NCBI GenBank assembly: GCA_041397775.1 | Contig: JAWKWB010000008.1 | Span: 186,001 to 250,000 of the forward strand | Direction: 5' to 3' | Source of the DNA: Ga0077555 sp041397775 | Lineage (GTDB): Bacteria > Pseudomonadota > Alphaproteobacteria > Rhizobiales > Hyphomicrobiaceae | DNA length: 64,000 nt | Part shown: positions 7,640 to 15,769 of the stretch, one piece after another | Position numbering within the stretch: position 1 is the first letter of the stretch | Layout of the letters: every line of letters starts with the position of its first letter | Notes under the pieces: generated by a model | The model's input: the letters and a program-made list of their open reading frames with translations, nothing else | Databases searched by the model: none | What the model was told of the DNA's origin: nothing | Translations under genes and position numbers: made by a program

Positions 7640-8977
7640 TCAACCCAAGTCCCCCGTGCCATCAACCAGGATGGCCCTGAAATCATTGACGTTCGTGTGC
7701 GTAGGCCCCCTCACGACGAGATCACCGAGAGGCTCGAAGAAGCTCGTCGCGTCATTTTCATCGAGAAACTTCTGGGCATTCAGATGGCGCTCGGCGCCTC
7801 GTGCGACGGTATCGGCGCCGACGATGGCGCCCGCGGGGTCGCAGACGTGCCCCTCGCCCCCGTCGATGCCGTCGGTATCAGCCGCGATGGCGCTGATGCC
7901 GGAATGGCCGCCGATGCGCGTGGCGAAGGCCAGCGCGTATTCCTGGCTGCGTCCCCCCCGGCCGCCGCGATGGCGCACCGTGACCTCCAATTCGCCCCCG
8001 CTGACGATCGCCAGCTTGCGGCCGTCGCGAAGTGCCTGCAGGGCCATGTCGGCATGGGCGAAGGCCACGTCACGGGCCTCTCCGGTCAAGGCATCGCCGA
8101 GATCGACCACGTCGTAGCCGCTGCGCCGGGCCAGCGCTGCGGCCTGCTCCAGCGCGCGCGCCGGCGTGGCGATGATTTCGTATCGGCACCGCGAAAAGGC
8201 TGGATCGCCCGGCTTCGGCGTCTCGTTGGCGGCATCGAACAGTGCGGCATCGATGGCCGCGGGCACCGCGATGCCCAGCGCTTCCATGCGCGAGCGGCGG
8301 CGCGCCAGGATCGCGCGCGCATCGGCGAGCGTCGTGGGGTCGGGGACCGTGGGGCCAGAACCAATGGTGGCGGGATCGTCGCCGGGCACGTCGGAGATGG
8401 CGAGCGTCAGCACCGCTGCACCATTGGTGGCCCGCGCCAGGCGGCCCCCCTTGATGCGTGAAAGGTGGCGGCGCACGGCGTTCATCTCGTGGATATCGGC
8501 GCCGGACTTGAGCAGGCCGCGCGTCAGAGCCGTCTTGTCGGCGAGGTCGAGGCCAGGAGCGGGCGCGGCCCACAGGGCGGAGGCCCCGCCCGACAGCAGC
8601 ACCAACAAAAGGTCCTCGGGCCCCGTGGTGCCGGCATATTCGAGAGCGGCGAGGGCGGCCCGCTGGCTGCCCTCGTCGGGCGTGGGGTGGCGTCCCTCGA
8701 TCAGCTTGAGATGGCTTGGAGGGCCACCCGGAAGGGCCGCAGCATAGCCATAGGGCGCCGTCAGCATGCCGACGACGCGCTCGAGTTCGCCTCGCTCGCG
8801 ATAATGGGTCTCCGCGGTCGTGGCCATGGCGGCTGCGGCCTTGCCTGCCCCCAGAATGACGAGCCGCCCGCTCGCCGGCACGTCCGGCAGCAACGGCTTC
8901 AGGCACTGATCGGGGTGCGCTGCCGCGACGGCGGTTTCGTAAAGCTCGACCAGCAGCCGACGAGTTGCATCGCGCAT
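7640..8977 (-). CDS. Glycerate 2-kinase (GckA/TtuD-type, MOFRL family)
   Basis: A 445-residue cytoplasmic kinase that phosphorylates D-glycerate to 2-phosphoglycerate in the serine, tartrate or glyoxylate routes. The N-terminal DUF4147 part shows LVILGAGKAAAAMA and LVLLSGGASALW, with HEMNAVRRHLSRIKGGRLA and SDVPGDDPATIGSGPT further on; the C-terminal MOFRL part carries VSGGELEVTV and GGRSQEYALAF. The length is normal for the family. The ATG at 8977 follows an AGGAA site. It lies 83 bases after the methyltransferase gene on the same strand and may belong to the same transcript, although its metabolism is not obviously linked to the upstream genes. Confidence 0.9.
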   Translation of the reverse strand: MRDATRRLLVELYETAVAAAHPDQCLKPLLPDVPASGRLVILGAGKAAAAMATTAETHYRERGELERVVGMLTAPYGYAAALPGGPPSHLKLIEGRHPTPDEGSQRAALAALEYAGTTGPEDLLLVLLSGGASALWAAPAPGLDLADKTALTRGLLKSGADIHEMNAVRRHLSRIKGGRLARATNGAAVLTLAISDVPGDDPATIGSGPTVPDPTTLADARAILARRRSRMEALGIAVPAAIDAALFDAANETPKPGDPAFSRCRYEIIATPARALEQAAALARRSGYDVVDLGDALTGEARDVAFAHADMALQALRDGRKLAIVSGGELEVTVRHRGGRGGRSQEYALAFATRIGGHSGISAIAADTDGIDGGEGHVCDPAGAIVGADTVARGAERHLNAQKFLDENDATSFFEPLGDLVVRGPTHTNVNDFRAILVDGTGDLG

Positions 8978-9060
8978 GGAATCGTTTCCTTCCTCGGCGA
9001 ACTAGAACGGCCGTGACGACACGGGTCAAGCGAAGTGGCGGCGCGGAAAAACAGCCGCGC

Positions 9061-9894
9061 TCAGGGCGCGAAAGCCAGCGTGTCCGTGTGGCCGACGACG
9101 GCGCCGCTACGGAGGATCGCGCGCCATGCGGCGATGTCGGCGGCCGCGACCGCGTTCGTCTCCGCGACGGCATCGGCGAAGCCCGCGGCAAGGTCGTGGA
9201 TCAGACTGGCATCGGCGGCGCCCAGCACCCAGGGGCTGTCGCCCTCCGCTACGCGCATCCCCGAGGCCGCGAAGGCCCGCGCCAGGGCGGCGGGCGCGCC
9301 AGGGCCTGCCGCGGCTCCAAATCCTTTGTCGATGCGCTGATGGGCGTGGAAGGCGGCGGCCATGGCCGCATCGGCGGCATGTGGCGGCGTCCAGGACTGA
9401 ATGCCGTTGTAGGTCAGCACCGTGTAGAAGGCGGCCCCGGTCGGTGCCACTGCTGCTGCGAAACGGTCGATGAAATCCGCCGAGCACAGATCGAACAGTG
9501 CCGATGCCGTCACGAGATCGGGCGCGCCCGCCAGCGCCTGGCCGAGCCCCGTCTGCAGGTCGATGGAGGCAAAGCGCACGCGCAGGCGACGCGGACCGAC
9601 AGACAGGACCAGGGCATCGCCGTCCGAGCGGGCCTCGTCGGCCCAGGCCGCGAGCCGTGCGCGGGCCGCCTCCAGCAGGCGCGCGTCGTAGTCGACCAGG
9701 GTCCAAGATTGGCGCTCGGGCAGCAGCAGGCTCGTGGCACGAATGTTGGAGCCGGCGCCGCAGCCCAGATCGACCACGGCCACCTCGTCGCGCCCCTGGA
9801 AATGTGCGGCGAGACGGGCAGCCAGCGCCCGGTCGCGCGAACGATGGTCCACGGGCTCGCGCAGGGCCAGCCAGTCCGGTGAAAATCCGCTCAT
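9061..9894 (-). CDS. Class I SAM-dependent methyltransferase
   Basis: A 277-residue Rossmann-fold methyltransferase. Motif I is VAVVDLGCGAGSNIRA (about residues 38-53), motif II has WTLVDYDARLLEAAR, and a motif IV-like segment is PDLVTASALFDLCS. The start codon overlaps the stop of the upstream glycosyltransferase (ATGA, 9891-9894), showing translational coupling. Paired with the pterin-synthase-like gene and the glycosyltransferase, it could methylate a small molecule or the sugar of a glycoside; this is inference from context. The substrate cannot be deduced from the protein itself. Confidence 0.8.
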   Translation of the reverse strand: MSGFSPDWLALREPVDHRSRDRALAARLAAHFQGRDEVAVVDLGCGAGSNIRATSLLLPERQSWTLVDYDARLLEAARARLAAWADEARSDGDALVLSVGPRRLRVRFASIDLQTGLGQALAGAPDLVTASALFDLCSADFIDRFAAAVAPTGAAFYTVLTYNGIQSWTPPHAADAAMAAAFHAHQRIDKGFGAAAGPGAPAALARAFAASGMRVAEGDSPWVLGAADASLIHDLAAGFADAVAETNAVAAADIAAWRAILRSGAVVGHTDTLAFAP

Positions 9895-10940
9895 GGAGCG
9901 ACCTTTCTCAATACATCGGCGATGATCCGCGCCGTGTCGGCCCAGCGCGGCAATCCCTCACTGCCGGCCCAGGAGGCGTCGGCCATCCGCGCACGCTTTT
10001 GCGTGTCGGTGAGGACGGTGCGCAGGGCGCCGGCGAGCGCTGCGGGGTCGCCGGGTGGCACCTTCAGCGCTGCATCGTCCGGCACGGTCTCGGCGGCGGC
10101 GCCACCCGTCGTGCAGACGATCGGCAAGCCCCGTGCCATCGCCTCGCCCAGCACCATGCCGTAGCCCTCGAACAGGGAGGGCATGACGAAGACGTCGGCT
10201 TCGGCATAGAGGCGTTCGAGTGTCGCCACATCAGCGGCACCGCGCAAATCGATGCGATCTGCGAGCCCGGATGCGGCAATCGCGTCGCGGATCTTGCGGG
10301 TCGTCTCGGGGCTGCGATCGTCGGCCCCCGTGATGACGAGACGCCAGGGCAGATCCGCCAGGTGCTCCAGCGCCGTCACGAGCACGTCGTAGCCCTTGCG
10401 CGGAACGATGGAGCCGACTGCGAGCAATTGCAGTTCGGGCCGACCAGAGCCCAGCGCGCGCTCCGCACGGTCGGTACCGGGCTCGGCAACCGTAATGCGG
10501 TCGGCGCTCACGCCGAAGTCGCTCGTGAGCAGCCGCGCGGTCGACGGGCTGGTGACGACGACATGGCGGGCACGCGCCAGGGCTGCCTGCTCGCAGGCAT
10601 GCAGATAGGCCGCCCGCTCGGGCGCAAGCCCTGCTTCGAGCGCCAGGGGATGGTGGCACAGCGCCACGATCGGGGCCCGGGCGCCATCGAGGCAGGCGAC
10701 CGGGATGGCGCCCAGCGCAAGTCCGTCCACGAGCACGGGCGTGCCGGCGTCGATGCCGGCCAGCACCGCCTGCGTCGCCGCGAGATCGGCCTCACTGGGG
10801 GCCGGGTAGCTGCCCGGCACCTTCAGGTAGCGAACGCCGACGCCGTTGCCAGGCAGCAATGCCAGCACGCGCCGGTCGTAGGCGTAGCCGCCCGTCGGCA
10901 GATCGAGGTCGCCGGGGATGGCGAAGACGGCGGAGATCAT
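9891..10940 (-). CDS. GT4-family glycosyltransferase
   Basis: A 349-residue GT-B fold glycosyltransferase. The C-terminal nucleotide-sugar domain has LLAVGSIVPRKGYDVLV, then VFVMPSLFEGYGMVLGEAMA, which contains the family-4 EX7E element, followed by GLPIVCTTGG. The N-terminal acceptor domain starts with AIPGDLDLPTGGYAYDRRVL, with the GGY loop. It acts in the cytoplasm with a nucleotide-sugar donor. It sits 35 bases after the pterin-synthase-like gene and overlaps the methyltransferase by 4 bases, so the three genes are almost certainly one operon. The acceptor could be a pterin, but that is only inferred from the neighbours. Confidence 0.85.
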   Translation of the reverse strand: MISAVFAIPGDLDLPTGGYAYDRRVLALLPGNGVGVRYLKVPGSYPAPSEADLAATQAVLAGIDAGTPVLVDGLALGAIPVACLDGARAPIVALCHHPLALEAGLAPERAAYLHACEQAALARARHVVVTSPSTARLLTSDFGVSADRITVAEPGTDRAERALGSGRPELQLLAVGSIVPRKGYDVLVTALEHLADLPWRLVITGADDRSPETTRKIRDAIAASGLADRIDLRGAADVATLERLYAEADVFVMPSLFEGYGMVLGEAMARGLPIVCTTGGAAAETVPDDAALKVPPGDPAALAGALRTVLTDTQKRARMADASWAGSEGLPRWADTARIIADVLRKVAP

Positions 10941-10975
10941 GGTCGCCTCGTCTCGACTTCGGCAGAAGGCCCGGT

Positions 10976-11377
10976 TCAGGCCACCGGCCCCTCGAACCAG
11001 GCGCGGGCGAGATCGGTCTCGTGCAGCGTGACGCGGATCCTGGCAAGCGACTTGCCATCCTCGCCGAGCGCGCCGGACGTGGCGGCCGCCACCATAGCGT
11101 CGAAGATGTACTTGCAGAGGAATTCGGTGGTGGTGAGCTTGCCCTTGAACTGCGGCAGTTCGTCGAGGTTCTTGTAGCCGAGCGGCTTCAGCGTCTTGGA
11201 CAGCACGTCGAGCGCCGCGCCGATGTCCACGACGACGTTCTGGCGCGTCATCGTCTCGCGGAAGAAAGCGACATCGACCACGAACGTCGCACCGTGCATG
11301 CCCTGGGCCGGCCCGAAAAAGGGATCTGGAAGCGAGTGGGCGATCATGATCCGGTCACGGACCTCGACGGCGAACAT
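10976..11377 (-). CDS. 6-pyruvoyl-tetrahydropterin synthase/QueD-like protein with altered metal site
   Basis: A 133-residue T-fold protein like 6-carboxy-/6-pyruvoyl-tetrahydropterin synthases, which convert dihydroneopterin triphosphate. MIAHSL carries the first zinc His, and VVVDIG, NLDELPQFKG and TTTEFLCKYI match the family, with a Glu in the terminal TLHETDLARAWF segment. Two usual elements are changed: the HGH pair is HGA (MHGATFVVDV), and the catalytic Cys before it is absent (FFGPAQGM). It may therefore run a different reaction. The ATG at 11377 follows GGAGAA; an upstream in-frame start at 11437 lacks support. First gene of the operon with the glycosyltransferase and methyltransferase. 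Confidence 0.75.
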   Translation of the reverse strand: MFAVEVRDRIMIAHSLPDPFFGPAQGMHGATFVVDVAFFRETMTRQNVVVDIGAALDVLSKTLKPLGYKNLDELPQFKGKLTTTEFLCKYIFDAMVAAATSGALGEDGKSLARIRVTLHETDLARAWFEGPVA

Positions 11378-11567
11378 GGGGGATTTCTCCTTCAGCGGCG
11401 GAAGCCCGATGCGGGCGGATGGCAAGTCTGGTAGCAAGGCTGGGCTCGGTCAGGCAATCCATGCTTTCGCGGCATGCGCCCGGGAGGGCCGCTGGTACGG
11501 ATCGCACTTCAGGCCGGCGCATGCTAAGCGGAAGACCAAGACGGAATTGCGTCACGACGGGGTATCC

Positions 11568-11849
11568 ATGGACAAGGAGCGGATCTTCGGAGGCAACCCG
11601 GTGGGGGTGATCGTTCGCCTCGCCGTGCTTTCGATCGTAGTGGGGATCGTGCTGTCGGCCTTGGGCATCGATCCGCGCGATATTCCCCGCCATCTCGTTC
11701 TGCTGGGGCGCCGGATCTACGACCTGGGGTTCGGGGCCTTCGAGAGCGTGTTCGGCTATTTGATCCTCGGCGCCATGGTGGTGGTCCCGGTCTGGCTCGT
11801 GGCCCGGCTGCTCGGCGTCTTCCGCCAGCGCGACGACGGCCGCCGCTGA
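11568..11849 (+). CDS. Small two-helix membrane protein, DUF6460-like
   Basis: A 93-residue protein with two hydrophobic segments: VIVRLAVLSIVVGIVLSALG (residues 13-32) and YLILGAMVVVPVWLVARLLG (residues 64-83), with a GxDPRDIP stretch between. The N-terminal RIFGGNPVGV and the general layout recall the small alphaproteobacterial membrane family DUF6460; that match is from memory and not certain. Function is unknown. The ATG at 11568 was taken because the two-helix domain begins there. The gene lies between the divergent pterin-synthase-like gene and the MATE transporter, 46 bases before the latter. Confidence 0.6.
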   Translation: MDKERIFGGNPVGVIVRLAVLSIVVGIVLSALGIDPRDIPRHLVLLGRRIYDLGFGAFESVFGYLILGAMVVVPVWLVARLLGVFRQRDDGRR

Positions 11850-11895
11850 CCGTGGCGCGGCCCCTCTCCCATCATACGCGGCTAAATCTGCAGGC

Positions 11896-13251
11896 ATGAC
11901 GACAGTTCACGACGGCGGTGCGACCGCGACCCGCGGCCAGCGCATCGGCCATGCCGAGATGTTGCGCATCGCACTGCCGATCACGCTGTCCAATGCGACG
12001 GTGCCCTTGATCGGCTTCGTCGACACGACAGTGATCGGGCAGACGGGCGACGCGGCGCTGATGGGGGCCGTGGCCGTGGGCGCCTTGATCTTCAACATGC
12101 TGTACTGGTCGTTCTCCTTCCTCAGGATGGGCACGACGGGGCTCACGGCGCAGGCCCTGGGGGCCGACGACCGCCGGGAAGTCGCCGGCCATCTGTTGCG
12201 CGCGCTGATGGTCGCGAGCGTCGCGGGGCTGGCGATGCTCGTGTTGCAGCGCCCTCTGCGGGGCTTGTGCTTCTGGCTGACGGGCGGATCGGCCGAGGTC
12301 GTCGCGGCGGGGTACGCCTACTTCGACATCCGGATCTGGGCGGCACCATCGGGCCTCGTCAACTTTGCCGTGCTCGGATGGCTGATCGGGCTTGGCCGGG
12401 CGGGCGTCGCGTTCGCACTCCAGCTTTTTCTCAATATCCTCAATATCGTCCTGGCGGTTGCCTTCACGCTCGGGCTCAGCGGCGGCATCGCGGGCGTGGC
12501 CTGGGCGGCGCTCGTTTCGGAGACGGCGGGAGCGGCGGCCGGGCTCGTTGCGGCGCTGCGGCTGGCGCGCGGCATGCAGGCGGCGGCACCGCTAAGGGAT
12601 GCGGTGGACCTGACCAAGCTGTCGCGCTCACTCGCCATCAACACCGACCTGACCATCCGCTCGCTGGCCGGCTACGTGGCGCTGCTGTTCTTCACATCGC
12701 GCGGGGCCGCCGTCGGGGATGCGACGCTGGCGGGCAATGCACTGCTCGTCAACATGAAGAGCATCGTCATCTACCTGCTGGACGGTTTCGCCTTCGCCGC
12801 CGAGGCCCTGGTGGGCCGCTGCGTGGGCGCGCGCGACCGGGCGGGCTTCTGGCGCGCCGTCGAAGTGTCGACGATCTGGGCAGGGGCATTCGCCGTGGTG
12901 GTCTCGGCCATCCTGTGGTTTGCAGGCCCGGCGATCATAGCCTTCAGCGCCAAAAGCCCGCAGGTGCAAGCGGTCGCGACGAGCTATCTCGCCTGGGCGG
13001 CGATCTCTCCGTTGCTGGGCGTGTGGTGCTTCCAGCTCGACGGCATCTTCACCGGCGCGACGCGCACCGCCGACATGCGCAACATGATGGTGCTCAGCGT
13101 CGCCATATTCCTCGCGCTGAGCCTCGCCCTGGTGCCCTGGTTCGGCAACCACGGCCTGTGGGCCGCGTTCATGGTGCTCTACATCACGCGGGCCATAACG
13201 CTGGGCGCGCGTCTCCCCGCCCTGGTGCGAAGCGCATTCGGCGGGGCATGA
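11896..13251 (+). CDS. MATE-family multidrug/metabolite exporter (DinF-like)
   Basis: A 451-residue inner-membrane protein with about twelve hydrophobic helices in two six-helix halves. The start has IALPITLSNATVPLIGFVDT, and MGTTGLTAQALGADDR follows, typical of the DinF branch of MATE antiporters; the second half starts near LFFTSRGAAVGDATLAGNAL. MATE proteins export cationic compounds by sodium or proton antiport. Its stop codon (13249-13251) directly abuts the stop of pyrD on the other strand with no intergenic base, so the genes are convergent with no space for a terminator. The substrate is unknown. Confidence 0.9.
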   Translation: MTTVHDGGATATRGQRIGHAEMLRIALPITLSNATVPLIGFVDTTVIGQTGDAALMGAVAVGALIFNMLYWSFSFLRMGTTGLTAQALGADDRREVAGHLLRALMVASVAGLAMLVLQRPLRGLCFWLTGGSAEVVAAGYAYFDIRIWAAPSGLVNFAVLGWLIGLGRAGVAFALQLFLNILNIVLAVAFTLGLSGGIAGVAWAALVSETAGAAAGLVAALRLARGMQAAAPLRDAVDLTKLSRSLAINTDLTIRSLAGYVALLFFTSRGAAVGDATLAGNALLVNMKSIVIYLLDGFAFAAEALVGRCVGARDRAGFWRAVEVSTIWAGAFAVVVSAILWFAGPAIIAFSAKSPQVQAVATSYLAWAAISPLLGVWCFQLDGIFTGATRTADMRNMMVLSVAIFLALSLALVPWFGNHGLWAAFMVLYITRAITLGARLPALVRSAFGGA

Positions 13252-14352
13252 TCAGGCATCGAGCGGTTTTGCCGCCCATTCCGCCGCCTTGCGTCCGGTG
13301 AATGCACCGATGGTCGTGACGCCTTCGGCGCGCGCCTGCTCGACCAGATGTGCCTTGATGCGGCCGATGAGACCGGCCCCTTCGTACACGAGCCCGGTAT
13401 AGAGCTGGATGAGCGAGGCGCCGGCTTCCAGCTTGGCGAGCGCGGTCGCCCCGCTATCGACGCCGCCGGCCCCGATCAGGGGAACGCGGCCGCCTGTCGC
13501 AAGATAGACCCGCGCCAGCATCGCCGTTGCCCGGTGGAAGACGGGCCGCCCCGAGAGGCCGCCGGCCTGCTTGGCCGTTTCCTGGTTGCGCAGGGTGGCG
13601 GGCCGCGCGAGCGTGGTATTGGACACGGCGATGACGTCGACGGCATGTGCCATCAGCCGGTCGGCAATGGCGGGCACGTCCTCTTCCGCGATGTCCGGCG
13701 CGATCTTCACGACGATGGGGCGCTTGGGCTTTCCCTCCGCGATCTTCTTCGCGCGCGCTGCCATGACGCGGCCCAAGAGCTCGTCCAGCGCGGCGGGGGC
13801 CTGCAGGTCCCGCAGGCCGGGCGTGTTCGGCGACGAGATGTTGACGGTGAAATAGCTCGCCACGTCGTAGAACGCCTCCAGGCCGGCCACGTAGTCCGCC
13901 GTTCGGTCGCTGGCATCCTTGTTGGCGCCGATATTGACGCCGACGACGCCCCCACGCCCCTGGCGCGCGCGCAACCGCTCGAGGGCCTCGGCATGACCGC
14001 AATTATTGAAGCCGAAACGGTTGATGACGGCGCGATCCTCAGGGAGGCGGAACAGGCGCGGCCTCGGATTACCCACCTGCGGCACCGGGGTCAGCGTACC
14101 CACCTCGGCAAAGCCGCAGCCCATCCCCAGAACGGCGTCGGGCACCCGCGCCTCCTTGTCGAAGCCGGCGGCAATGCCGACCGGATTGGGGAGCACGAGA
14201 TCCCCCAGGCGGCAGGCGAGGACGGGTGGATCGGCGGCGCCCGCGCGCGGGTAGAGGCCGCGCTCCAACGACTTGATCGTCAATTCGTGTGCGCGCTCGG
14301 GATCGAGGGCGAGCAGGGCCTGCCGGCCCACATCGAACAGCGCATTGAACAT
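13252..14352 (-). CDS. pyrD: Quinone-dependent dihydroorotate dehydrogenase (class 2)
   Basis: A 366-residue FMN enzyme of pyrimidine synthesis that oxidises dihydroorotate to orotate at the inner membrane, passing electrons to ubiquinone. The class 2 marks are the N-terminal helix (MFNALFDVGRQALLALDPER), GIAAGFDKEARVPD, VGTLTPVPQVGNPRPRLFRL, and the catalytic Ser region VNISSPNTPGLRDLQ. The FMN-phosphate site is seen in PLIGAGGVDSG. Its start overlaps the DUF952 stop by one base (TGATG), so the two are translationally coupled. Converges end to end with the MATE gene. Confidence 0.96.
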   Translation of the reverse strand: MFNALFDVGRQALLALDPERAHELTIKSLERGLYPRAGAADPPVLACRLGDLVLPNPVGIAAGFDKEARVPDAVLGMGCGFAEVGTLTPVPQVGNPRPRLFRLPEDRAVINRFGFNNCGHAEALERLRARQGRGGVVGVNIGANKDASDRTADYVAGLEAFYDVASYFTVNISSPNTPGLRDLQAPAALDELLGRVMAARAKKIAEGKPKRPIVVKIAPDIAEEDVPAIADRLMAHAVDVIAVSNTTLARPATLRNQETAKQAGGLSGRPVFHRATAMLARVYLATGGRVPLIGAGGVDSGATALAKLEAGASLIQLYTGLVYEGAGLIGRIKAHLVEQARAEGVTTIGAFTGRKAAEWAAKPLDA

Positions 14353-14699
14353 CAGGCGAGTTCCTCAGGCAGGACGTGGCGACCGTCGGCGGCGAGCGGC
14401 AACGCGACAACGGACCGGGCGAGGGCTGCGGGCAGCGCGCCGTAGTAGTGCGGGAAGAGTTCTCCCCCCCGCGAAGGCTCCCAGCGCAAGGCGTCGCCAA
14501 GGCTGTCGCTCGAAAATGAAATCAGCACAAGATCGCCTTGGCCCGAGAAGTGCTTTGCCAGCGTTGCAGGCAATTGGTGAGCCGTCGACAGATGAATGTA
14601 CCCATCACGCAGATCATCCGGAGATCCGGCGAATGTGCCGTTTTTTTGGGCAGCACTCCAGTCACCCTGCGGGCACACTTTATGCACTGTACGTCTCAT
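14352..14699 (-). CDS. DUF952 family protein
   Basis: A 115-residue protein of the DUF952 family: YIHLSTAHQLPATLAKHF near residue 35, LRWEPSRGGELFPHYYG near residue 72. The family is small, soluble, widespread next to pyrD in Alphaproteobacteria, and of unknown function. The ATG at 14699 is chosen because the sequence MRRTVHKVCPQGDWSAAQ begins the domain; an upstream in-frame ATG at 14885 would add 62 residues of non-homologous sequence that run across the divergent promoter. It forms an operon with pyrD through a one-base stop/start overlap. Confidence 0.85.
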   Translation of the reverse strand: MRRTVHKVCPQGDWSAAQKNGTFAGSPDDLRDGYIHLSTAHQLPATLAKHFSGQGDLVLISFSSDSLGDALRWEPSRGGELFPHYYGALPAALARSVVALPLAADGRHVLPEELA

Positions 14700-14865
14700 C
14701 AATGGTCTCCGTCCGACCTTGCGCACCAATTCGGGACAGACGTTCGCCCCCCGCTCACTCTTACCGGCGACTTGAATTGCGTGATTTCTGGAAACCGTGT
14801 GTTCATCACTTGAAATAGATAATTTTTCCGCGAGTTCGCAATGAACGCCGACTGAGACACAAGCC

Positions 14866-15531
14866 ATGAATCGCATAGCACCCACGTTGACTCACGCCTG
14901 GATTTGGCAGGCGATCGATACGCTGGCAAGCAGGAAAGGGCTTTCTCCGTCCGGCCTCGCGAAGCTTGCAGACCTCGATCCAACGACATTCAATCCCTCG
15001 AAACGCTTCACGCCGGAGGGCCGTCCGCGCTGGCCGAGCACGGAAAGTATCGCCAAGATCCTCGCGGCGACGCAGACGTCGCTCGACGAATTCGCCGAGA
15101 TCAACGACCGTGTCGCGCCCGGCAGCGTGGCCGAAGAACCCGATGCACACCCCCTGGACGACGTGCCTGTGATGGGGCGCATCACGCGCGCGACCGTCAT
15201 CCCCTTGCGCGCGGCCAAGGACGGCAAGACCGCGGCAGGCGAGGGCGCCAGCGTCGCCACGATCACCCGCTTTGCGGTTGCGGTCGGCGACGAGAGCCTC
15301 GAGCCCGTCTACAGCCGCGGCAACACGCTCATCGTGTCGCGCGCGGAAAAATTGAAGGCGGGCGACAGGGTGATCATCAAGGCGCAGGGGCTGCCGCCGC
15401 TCCCCCGCATCCTGCTGAAGGAAAGCCCGCGGCAGATCGAACTGTCCTGCTTCACGAACGACATGTGCCGCATGCGACTGAAGCGCAAGGCCATCGAGTG
15501 GATCGCCCGCATCGTGTGGGTCAAGCAGTAG
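14866..15531 (+). CDS. HTH and S24/LexA-like repressor protein
   Basis: A 221-residue protein with an N-terminal helix-turn-helix region (AIDTLASRKGLSPSGLAKLA followed by DLDPTTFNPSKR) and a C-terminal S24 peptidase-like domain (about residues 100-221). DESLEPVYSRGN holds a Ser at the site of the LexA/CI catalytic Ser, and RILLKESP could supply the Lys. Such proteins are phage-repressor-like regulators that may self-cleave in response to DNA damage. The gene diverges from DUF952-pyrD over a short AT-rich interval (14700-14865) that probably holds both promoters. No phage genes lie nearby. Target genes are unknown. Confidence 0.8.
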   Translation: MNRIAPTLTHAWIWQAIDTLASRKGLSPSGLAKLADLDPTTFNPSKRFTPEGRPRWPSTESIAKILAATQTSLDEFAEINDRVAPGSVAEEPDAHPLDDVPVMGRITRATVIPLRAAKDGKTAAGEGASVATITRFAVAVGDESLEPVYSRGNTLIVSRAEKLKAGDRVIIKAQGLPPLPRILLKESPRQIELSCFTNDMCRMRLKRKAIEWIARIVWVKQ

Positions 15532-15769
15532 CGGACGACGGTCACGCGGCAAATCTGCCACGCCACGCCCGGCAAACGGCCGCGTTCGTGTGCCGGCCGC
15601 ATAGTCCATCCCACCCTTCCGCGGGCTCTCAACGGCCTTCGCCGTGAATGGGACACGAGGAGCGATTTGCAGCACCGCCATCTCATGCTAACGCTGGCTC
15701 CAGAGCGGGGTGCGGGACCCAACCGCCGCCTCGCGCCAAGGCAATCCTCAAGGCGTCAGCGTAATCGAG

